Source: Dicaeum eximium
Lineage: Eukaryota; Chordata; Aves; Passeriformes; Dicaeidae
Assembly: GCA_013396995.1 (NCBI GenBank)
Contig: VWZP01001727.1
Location: 109,665-173,664, forward strand
Length of the DNA stretch: 64,000 bases
Reading direction: 5' to 3'
Below are positions 36,839-49,300 of the stretch, one piece after another. Position 1 is the stretch's first letter; every line of letters begins with the position of its first letter. A program made the translations under genes and the position numbers. The notes under the pieces are model-generated. The model searched no databases, had not been told where the DNA came from, and worked only from the letters and a program-made list of their open reading frames with translations.

Positions 36839-39800
36839 TCAAGACTTGTTTGGTTTAGTCAGTGTTAGTAAATTAGAAGCTGACATTGGAAGCTGACATA
36901 AAATTTGTGTTTCCACATGTGTAAAGTTTTTTTTCTTTTCAGTAATATATTAATCACAAGTCAGCTAAATGATTAATACCATAACTTAACTCTAAGCAAT
37001 TGTCTCATTATCACTGTTTAATTCACAGGCACTGGAGTCGACCAACTAACTCTCTTGACACCTTAACGACACATTAAATTCACAGTAACTAATGCAAATG
37101 GTTCATAACTTCCTAACATTCATTAAAACTGTAATAAAGGCAAGGACATTCTTTTCTTGTACTGTCAAACAGGAGAGAACAGTGTTAGACATCACCTGTG
37201 GTTGATGAAAAAAAAAGTGAGGTGTGTCTGTTTTTAAATCTTATCACATAATTAAAGACTGTTAAAGTACAGTGCAGAGGGGAAATTATATTGGCAATAG
37301 CTGGACTTTAACCTGTGTCAGCTTTTTCTTAACAGGGTTTGCTGTGGTTGATGGTTGACATCTTACATGTTTTAACTAAACAAGAAGAAAATTTCATGTT
37401 TTGAAATTGTAATATTTTGTCTTGCAAGAATTATACACAAACATACAGAAATGAAAACACTGAGATATCTTTGCCAGCCTTTGCAAACTCTGCAAAGAAT
37501 TCAATTTATCTCCATTGAGAGCTAGTAGAGTCATTACATTCAATTGACTTAAATAGTACTTGATCAAATCCCCAAATCCACAGCCATACCTGGAAACATC
37601 TCCAAAACAATAGTCAATAAATGACATATTTTTAAACACAACTGCATGAAGAAAAGATGGAAGTAAAATGTGAGGAAAAGAACATGAAAGATAGTGTAGT
37701 GCAAAACCAGAAAACATCTTCCCTTCTCTTGTAATGTGACCAGTTATTTCCAGCTCCAGTATGGCATTAATTCAATGCTAGACCTTTAGAAACCTAAACA
37801 GCTCAGAGAACTGTCCTCACTTCCAGCTGGGTAGTGATTCCTTACAGAGGAGGGTGTCAGTTCTGCTGCATTTTGAGTGCTCATACGGAGAGGAGGGAGA
37901 GAACGCAGGAGGGTGAGATGCCCTTTCCTCAAGGCTCAGAATGCTGAGGGCTGGGCACTCAAACCCAGAGCTGTGACAGCAGCAGCAGCCCCACAGCTGC
38001 CTGGGTTTCAGTCTGAGAGGAAAAGCTGTGCACCCTGAACAAGCTGAGAGCCTGCTCTCATCTATCCCCCTGCACAAGCAGTAGTCAAGTTTTCTGACAG
38101 CAGAAAGGCTAAACCAGTGTGCATTTCTCTTCATCCTTCTTACAGATGGAAAGCTCAGGAAAACCCCAGTCAAAAAGCACTGAAAAGGTAGAGAATCCTA
38201 CATCCTAACCCCCAAGTATCCTGCAAGTTTTATTTAACATTACAGATCAGAAGACAGATTTCCAGGAGATTAAGAATAGACTTCAAATCTATTTTTTAGG
38301 CATGTTTTTAAAAATGGCCTTATTTTTACAGGCCAAGTGGCCTGAGGCACCCAAGTGACCTCCAGGCCACTGAGTACTTTTAAGAAGTGAAACAGCAGTC
38401 TCTTTCTCCTGGCCTTTTGAACAGATAGAAGAGCATTATTTTACATTACGTTACAGGGACTGCTCCCTGAACACAATACCCAGTAATTACAACAAATTGC
38501 ATTATATAATTTCAGTGCTGTCTACTACAAAAGTTTCTGCTTCATAAAAGCACACTCAGAATGCACCCAAATGGTTACAAAGCCTTGTGTCATCAAAGCC
38601 ACACGTCCCAGCCCTCCAGACACGCTCTCAGATGCAGCAGGTTAAAGAAACATTGGCTGGCAGTGTGGTTCATGCCTGCTAGAGAAAAACATTCCCCTTA
38701 CAAATTGCTACTTTGATTCTAAATTCGTACCTGGTATTTAGACCCAAACAAATTTCTAAAAACAACCTCCTCTCCCACTTCCAAAGACTATTTTCAGAAA
38801 ACTTGACATTGCCAACAAGAGGGAAATGTAGGGAGTGAAGGATACCTTATTTATTGAGCTGTTGTAAACTCATAACCACTTTGCTGTCTGTCACTGAAAA
38901 TTAAAGTGTAAAGAAAAGCAAATGTGAATGGGAAAAAACTAAAAATTTGAAAAAAGTTTTTAATATGCAATAAGACCTATTATTTGGGGAATTTGGTTCC
39001 ACTTTTTTGGTATTTAGCACAAGCATTGTCTTTGTGTTTGTAAGTGCTGTATTTTTATATCTAAACAAAAGAGACTCAAGTATATATGAGAAGTGCCCTT
39101 ATACCAGGAAGCACAGCACTAACAGTAATGTTAACATAAATATTACAGCTGTTATTGACTGCAAATACAAATCAGGACTTCTAAGATTACATTCCTTTAA
39201 TTCTAATGACTCGTAAGAAAGTGAAACTGCACTTGGCCCAAAGCAATTGAAAATAGCAGCTCTCTGAAGGGACAAACCTTGCCATAGACTGGCTCTGATA
39301 ACATCCTAATTCTGCCTTCAAGTGAGATCAGCCAGTAGCTTGTCTCCAGTAGCTTGTCTCAGCCAGTACCTTGTCTCCAGTTGATCCCAAATGGTCTACA
39401 CCACCGATTAATTTAAAAATACATTTCTTTCCCAACCACAGAACTTGTTACAACACTCAGGATGTTACTGCTATTCTCGAGTCTTCCAGATGCAGTTTGC
39501 ATTTCTAATATTAAAGAGGAACCATGAGAAACCCAGTTAGAAGCTTTCAGGTTTTGTCTAATCAAAGAGCATACCACTTCTCACAGTGTTTCTAAAGACA
39601 CCGTAAGCACATAAAAAGAAATAATTGCTTCTGGCAAAAAAAAAATTAAGTTTACTTATGTAACGTATCTGTTCTTACAAACCACTTCTATGAAAATATC
39701 ATGCAGAAACTAAGAATAATATTTAGATGCATTTAAATAAATTACTGAGGTTTAACATGATAAATGGTTCCACATTACAATTTTTTCCAGTAGCAAAGCC

Positions 39801-42800
39801 AAAGTGATTCCTGTTCTTTTTCTCACTCAACTGCTTCTACCATTTTGCTAGTTACTCATCAGTAGTGCTGATGCAACCATTTGTGGAGCTGCACTCTAAG
39901 CCAAAACAAGAAAAAATGACCTCATTTTAGAAAACAACAGTACACTCACTCTTGTTCATAGGTGTAATTTTAGAACCCGTAACTAGAATGAAAAAAAACA
40001 ACAAACATCACAGGTATTAAAAAGTGCCAATTAAGAAATCATGAATATAAAGTGTATTTCAGTTGAATGGAAAGATTCTTGTTTAACAGTTAAGAGTTAC
40101 ATCTTACAGGTGGAAACTCAGAAAGGGAATTAATGTCAGATAGCCAAAGCTGTCTACATTTCATTTCAGGGGAAAAAATAGTTTTATTTATATTCCAATT
40201 ACAGCCTTTCCTGTTGGAGACAAAAGAACCTGAAACACAAAGAGCAAGCTTTGCTCAGTTCCCTTTAGTACCCAGCAGTGTAACTTTCAGAGGAGACAAG
40301 CACCCCAGGTACCAGGAGGCTTCCACAGAGAACATTCACATTTAAAAGGAGAGCAGCACATCTTTTTTTGGAACATTGTCTCATAAGTGGTACATGGAAA
40401 AAATAATGTACCTATTTTTTCCTATTCAAAAGTTTCAGAGATGGACAACAGTGACCAATGATTGCAAAACAAGTGTGGTTCATTTCTCCTTCAGAAAAGA
40501 AGTTCCAAGCTAACTTCCTGCATCAATAGCAGAGGTGTCAGAGGCAGCCTCTGCACCCGCATCCCTTTCTGTCCAGTGACTTCTCAGCCCAAGCACACCA
40601 CTTCCCCCACACATACAGGTCACTCACCCACCTGCAGCAGCAGTGACTCTGCAGACTGGAGAGCAGTACCCAGCACTAATCACTGCCTTCCTCATGGAAA
40701 CCCTGTACTTCACCTGCTCCACATTACTCAGCTAACACGGCCCTGTTGGGCCAAACTTTGCATTTCATATTAACTTTCATAGGCACAGCTGATGCTGAGA
40801 CAAAGATTTCTCAAGGCACTTCCCAGACTGGAATCATGGCCAAGCACTCAGCACACACCTGGAGGAGTAGACAGCAACCTGCTTTCTTCAGGACTGGTAA
40901 CAGTTGTTGCACTGAAGTCTCCCAGGTCCAGAACACGGTACCAAGGGAGCAGGGAGTTGCCACCATGAAAAAACACAAATACACCTATGTCCTACTTAGA
41001 ACAGGCATGATTAGCAGTGTTACATGTGAAAGGGATCTTCATGAGCTCTGCTCAGTTTTCACAAAGGATAAATAAAAGTCCACTAAACTTCATTGCAACT
41101 AGGTATCCGACTGTTGCCCCAGTTTTTTTAACCAGTCTTACCAAATTCTGAATCCTCCCTCAAACCTTTCAATCTTCTGTGGATAATACTTGAAAACTGT
41201 ATCACTTACTCTTGCAAATTTAGCAATGAGCTAGCAGATTCCAAGCACTAGCTGTAGGAGTTTATGAGGCAAACTCACTGCTTGGCTTTTTAGACTCCTT
41301 GAAAGTCAAAACCTTTGCTTTGCATCCAAGAAACTGTCTACTCCAAAGAACAGGTCGGCATCACTCAGATTTTTTCCTCTTATTTTTAAATGCCTTCCAG
41401 TTTCCCTGGTTTTAGATCAGTTTCTCATTAATTTCACCAAATACATTTACAGAAGAATTCTGTATTAGAAGGCGAAGTATGTCCATTCAGAATAAATAAC
41501 ATGAAAAGGAAAAAAGAAGTTGAAGCTTTTTATAGCAACCTCTACTGCTGAGTTTCCAGTACTGTTTCTTGGAATAAAATGCCTAATGAAAAGCAGTTCT
41601 TTAACATTTATGGTAGGAAAAAATAAGAGCAAAGGTCTTGAGAAGACTTGGAAAAAAACCACAGTAAGTAAAACAATTGCTAGCTACACCTGCTGTGGCA
41701 AGCAGGATAAATTCCACATCAATGAAATTTATTTTCATTGAAGAGTCCACAAGTGGGGAAAAGATGATCACAGACAAAATTAGTATTTGAATTGTCTATA
41801 GAACTTACTGTCTTGTTTTAACCTAGCAGTTCATGACCTGAAAAGGTATTGTGGTACTTTCTTCTGTCATTGACTTGTACCTCTATTGTCCCTACTTATT
41901 AGTTTTATGTAGCTAATTAAGTGGCAATCCAAATGAATTTTGGAAATTTATGCATCATCAAGAGAACTTTTAATTAAAACCTTGTTGCTTCCAAATGTCA
42001 GCAATGACTAGGCAGTGAGATAGTTTTTGTGAGGTTACTCATTTGGGTGGAAGACAAGCTTACCATGGTAATACTATTTTTAATACTCTGCTTAAAGCAA
42101 CTGCAAAATTATATGTTACAGTGGCATAAAGAAAAAAACATAATCTGTAAAGCTGTGAAGCATGAATCAGAAAGATTCCCTTCAGATCCTAAGATGGCAA
42201 AGGATTGCTGGAGCTTGTACCTTTTACTTGTATGATATGCAATAACCACTGGACTCCACAACTGGCACATCTTTGTTAAAAATGAGAAAGAAACATTAAG
42301 CTTCCAAGGCTGGTAGGGATACAAAAAGTACAATTTGTTTTGGAGTAAGAGGGGAAAAAAAAACAGACGGAGAAAGCATGGCAGGCAGATGCAGAATTGC
42401 GATGTGTTTGATCCATTGTTTTTGTGCACAGCTGTCCCGTGTCACACGTTTGACAACTCACCCCATGCAGCAGCAGCGTCAAACCTCGCCATAAAGCTCC
42501 AGGGTTCATTGCTCCCGATTCACGGGCCAAGAGGAGGGCCTTGCTCTCTGGCAGGTAATTTAAGGACAGTGATTTAAGGACAACTCTTTCCTAATGCTAC
42601 AATGCAGTATCTCGCTCTTTCTAGCAAACACAGCTCGCATCTGAGCTTAGCCCAGTGCCTCAATCATCGCTGTCTCCCAACAAAGGCGGATGCTGACGGA
42701 GGCAGAAACAGTGCTGATCTGTCGCTCCACGCTTCTTACTGAAACAAAAAGCTTAAGTATTACCATGAATGAAAACTAGAACCACGACAAGCAGTGAAAT

Positions 42801-43171
42801 GTTAATATTCTTTATTTTATGCGTTACTGTAGGCTGTGTAACATTACAGCTGCACGTAAGCAGACGTACCTGGACCGGTATCATGTGCACACAGGAATCA
42901 CGCTCCCGCGGGGATCCGTGCTTCACCCCCGTGCTTACGGCGGCATTCCGCAGCTCCGGGCCGGCGGCTGGGGGGGCAGCGGAGGCGCGGGGAGCACCGG
43001 GCGGGCACACGGGGAGCCCCTCACGCCGCATCACCGCGCCCCGGGCCGGCCGAGCCCCGCCCGCCCCCGGAGTCACCACCGCGCTCAGAGCGCGCCGAGG
43101 TTTGATCCGCGCCGGCCGCCGTACGGGGGTGGTGCCACTGCCGCTTCCGCGAGAGGTGGCCCCTGCTGCGC

Positions 43172-43304
43172 ATGGAGGAGCTGCCCCTAGTCGTGCTCCT
43201 GCTCCTCCTCCTCTCCTTGCTGTTTGTCCCGCTGGTGCTCCTGGATAGGAGGCGCCGCGGTCGGCGGACGCCTCCGTTCAGCGTCCTGGTGGTGGCCGGC
43301 TCTG
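43172..43304 (+). CDS. ALG14: ALG14 exon 1
   Basis: 133 nt encode residues 1-44 plus one base of Gly45, followed by the donor GTGAGT at 43305. This exon carries the single membrane anchor, a long run of leucines interrupted by valine and serine, then RRRRGRR and the first strand of the Rossmann fold. It is very GC-rich because it lies in the CpG island. Confidence 0.95.
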
Positions 43305-46300
43305 GTGAGTGGGGGTCGCCGCCGGCTGGAGCGGGGGGCGCCGTAGAGCTGCCTCTCCGTGTTCCTGGAACTACGCGTCCCGGCATGCAGCGCGACGAGC
43401 GGCCGGCACAACGCCGCCGTTATGCCCTGGTGCACGCCGGGAGTTGTAGTCGCGGCTGCGCGTGTCAGGAGCTGGTGCCGGGGCGCCGCCACGGGAGCTC
43501 CTGCGGTGCCCTCGGGCCGGGCGGGGTGTCCTGGGGGCCGCCGCCTGCCTCCGGGTGTTTTGGTTCTCGATTTGCATCATTGGTGGGCGTTTCAGCAAAG
43601 CCACGCAGGGAAGCACCGATAAACCGGTGCAGGACTGAGCCGTGCCGCTGCTCGGAGCTGTGACTGCAGACTGCTGATGGCGGTGCGGGCACGGCGTCCC
43701 AAAGGCTGGCACGGCCCTTACACACGTGGCGTGCTGCAATCCACCCAAACCTCGTTGCTGTGATTTACTTACAAGAGTCACTCGTGGATTCTCAGGGACA
43801 AGAACGTTACCCCTCTGCTACTCCTCGTTACCTTGTTATCGGAGTCGAAGGGCAGTTAATTTACCTCCAAAAAATTTATTTGAAAATTTGCAGTTGACAA
43901 ATACAGGCCAGCTGTGATTTCAGCATCTCAGTATCTCTTTGGTTTTTGCACACCAACTAATTGAGTAATAATCCTGAGATCTTTGTGCATCTGAGTTTGA
44001 CTGGCAGGTTTATAATTCTTCAGGTCATCTTAACAACCACTAGAGCTGGATATGTGTGTATTTTCTTTCAGTCCTTTGGAATCTAGTTTGTCTGTATTAA
44101 AAGAATACTTCCACTGTACATAAGCTTACCAGGTGAAATAATACATGTCAATTAAGGTTCATGCAATGTTCAAGCCTATTCTTTGAGACTTTTAAGTAGA
44201 AATCTCCTACTTTTCTGTGAATGCTCAGCTGATTACATTAAAATATGTGGAACCTTTAACAAACAGCACTCAGGAGAAAATATCTCCAAACGTATTTGAA
44301 AACTACCACATGAAACTGTATGGAAAAGTGGCAGAGTCTAGTGCAATTCTGCAACATGGCTCTCCTTGTTGTCAGTTGTTCACCAGCTCTGAGTGTTTAA
44401 CCTGTGAGGAGCCTGGTGACACTGAGCAGCAGGAGGTAGTAGCAATACAATCAGTTTACTGTTTTGGTCTGCAACTTCCAGCAGAGTGAAAGGCAAGACA
44501 TCCAGTAAACTTACATGTATTTATGGATGTGGTTTCATGTTGGTCTGATGCAGTCTGACAGATAAAAGGTGGGATTGCTCCGCTATACCTACACACACAA
44601 TCTTCCTTCTCCCCCACTTCCACTCTGACAATATCCCTCTAACTTCTTTCCAACAAACTCAAATGACCAAAAAAAAAAAAAAAAGTTAACGCAGCTCCCA
44701 AAAAGCACAGTATGTACACCCTCCCCTTCTCTGTGGTTCAGTGTCAGTTCAGCTCAGGGACAGAGTGACCCTGCAGTTAGAAGGTTGTGAAGGCCCTGGG
44801 CACAGGGCAGGTTCAAGGGCAGTGCTCAGAGCAGTGGCTGAAGCTGGGCTGTTTGTTCTGGCAGCACCCAGGGCTACACTGCTGTGGCTGCAGGGTGACC
44901 CCGCTCTGGCTGCAGGGTGACCCTGCTGTGGCTGCCACTGCTGTGGCTGCAGGGTGACACTGCTGCCCGGCTGGGTTCAGTGTAATGAGCTGGGGCAGCA
45001 CACCCCTGCTCTGGCAGGTCACAGCACAGGGCACAGGGCAGGGTCAGTGGCAGTTCTGCCAAGGTGCAGCTCTGAGCCAGATCCTGTTCAGCTTCATTTT
45101 GGCCATCGCCCCATGGGGTGGCCTTTGAGTGCAGAGCACAGTGTCACTCTTTGCCCAAGTGTTCTGCACTGTGTACAGGACATTAAACATAAACGTCAGA
45201 CTCCTGTGTGACCCTGGTTCAATCCCATTTCACTGGAAAATGTCTGCCAGTACCGCTTCCCTGGGAGCTGAGTTCCCTCCATGTTATTTAAACAGTCTCA
45301 ACCATCCTCTAATTGAATCTTCACTCTCAGAAGATATTTTCTCACTGCTATAGTAATACTAATATGCTTTAAAATGAAAAGTTGACTGATGCAGCTGAAG
45401 AAATGGAAAGTTACAAAATTTTTCACGTACTAATTGCAGTTTGTTTTGTTTTACAGGTGGGCACACAACAGAAATCCTGAGGTTACTTAGCTGTTTGTCA
45501 GAGTCATACTCTCCTAGACATTATGTTTTGGCAGACTCAGATAAGATGAGTGAAGCTAAAATACGTTCTTTTGAACAAAAAAGGGCTGAAACATTCTCCA
45601 AGTCCCAGGTAACTTGCTAAATACTCATGTAAGAAAAATGATCTTGACTTTCTAATTAAAGGCAATTTGGAAATGAATCTTTGAAAGGACATTTATACCA
45701 GCTAGCCTGAAATGTTACTTGTAGTTATAAGAATACTGGGGCAAAAGTATTGCAGAGGAGTTTTTTTTTTTAGTTTGGCATTTCCCTCAGTGACACATAG
45801 TATTTTTTTGAAAGAAATTATATTTAAAAATATTTTCTCTAAGAAAACCTTAATTTAAATTGTATTGGCTTTGTATGTTTCTAGACTGTGCCTTGGTTGT
45901 GTTTTTAAAATAAAGTATTAAAAGGGATGCAAGGCCTCTGAATGTCAGCTTTCTGGCTGGTGACCTGAGCAAATGCTGAACTCCTAAAACTCACTAAAAA
46001 ATCATTAAAATATCTTGTTTATTTTTTTCTCAGATGTTTGCTTTCAGCTCATTTCGTGTATGATTAACAGACAACAGCATAGCTGCTGACCTAAAGTGTG
46101 ATCTGATACCCAGTGAAATTAGTAAAAAGTATTAGTGGAATAAGTACAATGGAAATGAATGCTTAAAGATATGTATTTTCAGTATTAAAAGGTTATGTGG
46201 TTTTCATAGCTCACTTATTTTTGCTAAGCAGCTTCTCTTTTATAACCCCTCCAACTACTAACAGATCCTGTAGTTATATGACATATAAATAACTATAATA

Positions 46301-49300
46301 GATCCTGTAGTTTATAACCACTCCAACTACTAACAGATCCTGTAGTGTATATTTTTGCTCAACACTGAAAGCCAGAGGAACAGTTTTGGCTGCATGTGAG
46401 TTTGATATCTGGATAACAGATGCTCATTTTCCTTTGACCATTCTCCTTCTACTGAGCAAAAGTATTTAGAGTGAAAATGAAAGATAAACTTTGGAAAGTA
46501 AATATAACATACCTGTAACATATATTTGCTAAATTTCAGAGTGTGCTTTCACACACACAGTGTATGTTTTGTTATTGGGGGTACTGGAGATCATCAAACA
46601 TTTAAAAATTATGTCTTAGTATCTTCTTGAAGCTTTGTGTAAGTCAAAGGGAGAAGTCTGAATGCTTCAACACATGGTCATTCACTTCCTCATCCTGTTA
46701 AGGAAGTAGATTTTTCCAGAAGTAGGGACCAGATGGAAGACAAATTACAATAATGATGTAACAGAAAACCAGTGATGTAAGAGAAAATTAAACACACATT
46801 TTCCCACCCACCCCCAAATATTTTTCTTTTTAATCTGTGGTCTAGCTCTGTTCCAATAGCTATTCAGGGAGAAAGAAAAAAAGCCAGAACGAGCATCTTG
46901 CTTACTAGAAGAAAAATGCTGCACCTCAACCCACTAAGTCTCTTGAAAAAGAAATAAAAAATACCTCCTATGAAAAGTCTCTGGTCCTGCTGTCACTGGC
47001 CTCTTTCTTGTCTATCACTCCCCACCTGTAACCACAACTCTTCCACATGGATGCCCCCAGAGCTGTTCCCAGAGCAGGGAACCTTCTATGCTCACAGAGA
47101 ACCTGTTTCAGCTGCTGGCAACATACTCTAGCAACAGAGAGACAACTTACTGGAGAACAGGAATTCCTATACCCCCATGGTCATACCTGAGATGAGCAAC
47201 CAGATTAACTAACATAAAAGTCTTCTGACCATATGTTCTTTTCTATTTCATGAGAGGTACTATGCCAAGAAATCTTGTTTCTCATAATGAAAAAGAATTA
47301 TGTGAACTCAGTTTCTTTGCAAGCATTGCAGTATGTTCAGCTGAGCATATTACAGTAATTCACAGCAGTTGCAGTTTTCCACCAGCTTTGAGAAACAGAG
47401 GCAGTGATAACCAGAAACCTATTGAATGGGGAGCAGGGGGCATGTTTATTTTTCCATATTCTGTTGTCAGAGCAATGCAATCAGAGTTTCAACACCTGCA
47501 AATAAAACATTAAATAATCAGTCTGTAACATCTGTTAATGCCTGCCAGTATCACAGCTATTAAAGAACCATATCACAATGAAACAGGATAATCTCAGTCA
47601 AGAAAATTAACATTCTGCATTTACAAGTGTTGGGGTTTTTTTCTATTCTTTCCACTTTATATATTAAAAATAGTCCCAGCTACTGCTATTCAAGATAGAT
47701 ACGTAGCTTGTATTTACTATACAGCTTTTGTTAACGTCTGCTTTCAGGTGCACAAATCACCAGGACTAAGCTATGACAATTAGCAATGTGCAGGTGAAGT
47801 AACTGGGCAATTTTCAGTATTTAGAGTTTCTCACACCCCATATAAGTTCTTCTAGAGTGGTGGTTATCACATGTAAAGTGAGGTGACAACCACTACCCAC
47901 CTGTCAGCATCACTGAACACTGCACTGCAGCCACTACATTTGTCTTTCATTTAAACAGTCAAAAATGTCATTGCCATCAGGAGTGCCTTCTGACGTAGCA
48001 ATAATTGTTATGTGCAGCTCCTCTCCATCGAGGTAAAGGCACCTGCAAGGAGGGCAGGCAGCCTAACAACTGCTCCCTGCTCCCAGGGTTTCAAGACAAA
48101 AGGAATCATCCTTCCTTTATTAATTTGATACCTTTTACACACCGTGAATAATCTTCATTTAGGGAAAGAACAAAGAAAGTTACTTCTTAACCTATTTTTT
48201 ATTTAACGATAAGATGTTCTTTCCTGTTCCTTTATGCAGATACTTTGCATTCTGAATATGCATCGCGCGTGTCTTTTGAATTCTCGCTGAGTACTCGTTC
48301 AAAGGACGGTGATGTTTGCTTTCACGTGTTTATTGGCACTCCGCGGACACGAGCGGAGCAAAGCTGCTGCATTTCCCGCGGTGTAAACGCGCCGGGAGCT
48401 GGGGAGGCGGCGGTGCGGCTCCGAGCGCCCGCTGCCCACGAGGTGCCGCCCTCGCCCGGCGCTCCCGGCGCGGCTGCTGGGGCTCGGGGTAACCTGAGCC
48501 GGGGCTGAGCGACAGCCACCGAGCTCTGCTAGTTCTCTGCACTTTGCACTTCACTGTGTACTCGTTATACACGAACGTTTCCAAACTAGACTAATTCAAG
48601 GAAAAAAAAACAAGGTTGGCACAAACAGATTTAGTAAGAAGGAGCCAGAACATTCTCAGAAAAGTAACAGCTCCGCTCCTCGTGCTCTTTTCCAGTTCAG
48701 CCTCGATCGCATTCCCAGGAGCCGGGAGGTTAGACAGCCTTGGATCTCCTCTGTGCTAACAACACTGTACTCCATACTTTACTCTCTTCCTCTGACCTAC
48801 AAACGGAAACCAGATTTGGTAGGTAAAGAAAATTTTAATTTATTGAGAACTTGCTAATCCGCATCATAAAAGCACTTGGAATATGCAGACTGCATCTCAT
48901 ATGTATGCTTGGGTTTACAGTTCATAGGAAAACTATTTTTAATGTTAAATTAAATGTAGCAGCAATACATCAAGAAAGAGAGAACAGGTTGCACTGCTGG
49001 TGAATTAGAATAGCAAATACCAGTTTTCCCTCGCAAAGTTTGCAAGTAATTTCAGAGAGTCACTCCCTTGTTATGCTGGTAGAGCTAGCAAAAACAAGAT
49101 TGCTGCTTCCTGATAGTATCTCTTCAGGATTGCAGCAGCACAAACTATGCCTGAAAGCCTGGTTATCCTGTTGGCTGGACTTGCTTCTACAATGGTATGA
49201 CCAGTCTGGCACAGACAGGTTCAGACCAGCACAAATACATACAGATTCAGTTCTTGTGCTTACATGGACTTTTGAGCTACAATGCATATTTATTTAGTCT

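Larger units (their letters stand above)
29571..42879. other. Intergenic space between TLCD4 and ALG14
   Basis: About 13.3 kb lie between the two divergent CpG-island promoters. I find no exon with protein resemblance. The contents that can be named are a short ATGAAGC repeat, a pyrimidine-rich tract, a GATA microsatellite and an AAT-type microsatellite, listed separately. Enhancers or non-coding transcripts cannot be judged from sequence alone. Confidence 0.6.
42880..43720. promoter_or_regulatory. ALG14: CpG island, ALG14 promoter and exon 1
   Basis: A GC- and CpG-dense block begins about 290 bases before the ALG14 ATG and runs about 400 bases into intron 1. There is no clear TATA box, as expected for a housekeeping promoter. 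The start site is probably a little upstream of 43172. The many open frames over it on both strands are composition artefacts, apart from ALG14 exon 1. Confidence 0.85.
43305..45456 (+). other. ALG14 intron 1
   Basis: A 2152-bp intron. Its first 400 bases are CpG island. It also holds an A16 run (44669-44684) and a 21- to 22-bp tandem repeat (about 44878-44965). No other gene is seen. Confidence 0.85.
45609..48695 (+). other. ALG14 intron 2
   Basis: A 3087-bp intron. It holds a local 72-base duplication near 46241-46346 and a CpG island at 48255-48535 that ends about 160 bases before exon 3. No coding exon is seen. Confidence 0.85.

Noticed and set aside
40462..41075. Two consecutive plus-strand frames of 103 and 109 codons
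   Set aside because: There is no recognisable domain or family and no convincing splice context. They are within the length expected by chance.
42753..43781. Many overlapping open frames around ALG14 exon 1
   Set aside because: Only the frame from 43172 to 43304 continues into ALG14. The others are composition artefacts of the CpG island.
44669..44684. A16 run as the tail of a processed gene copy
   Set aside because: No coding or gene-like sequence precedes it and no flanking target duplication was found.
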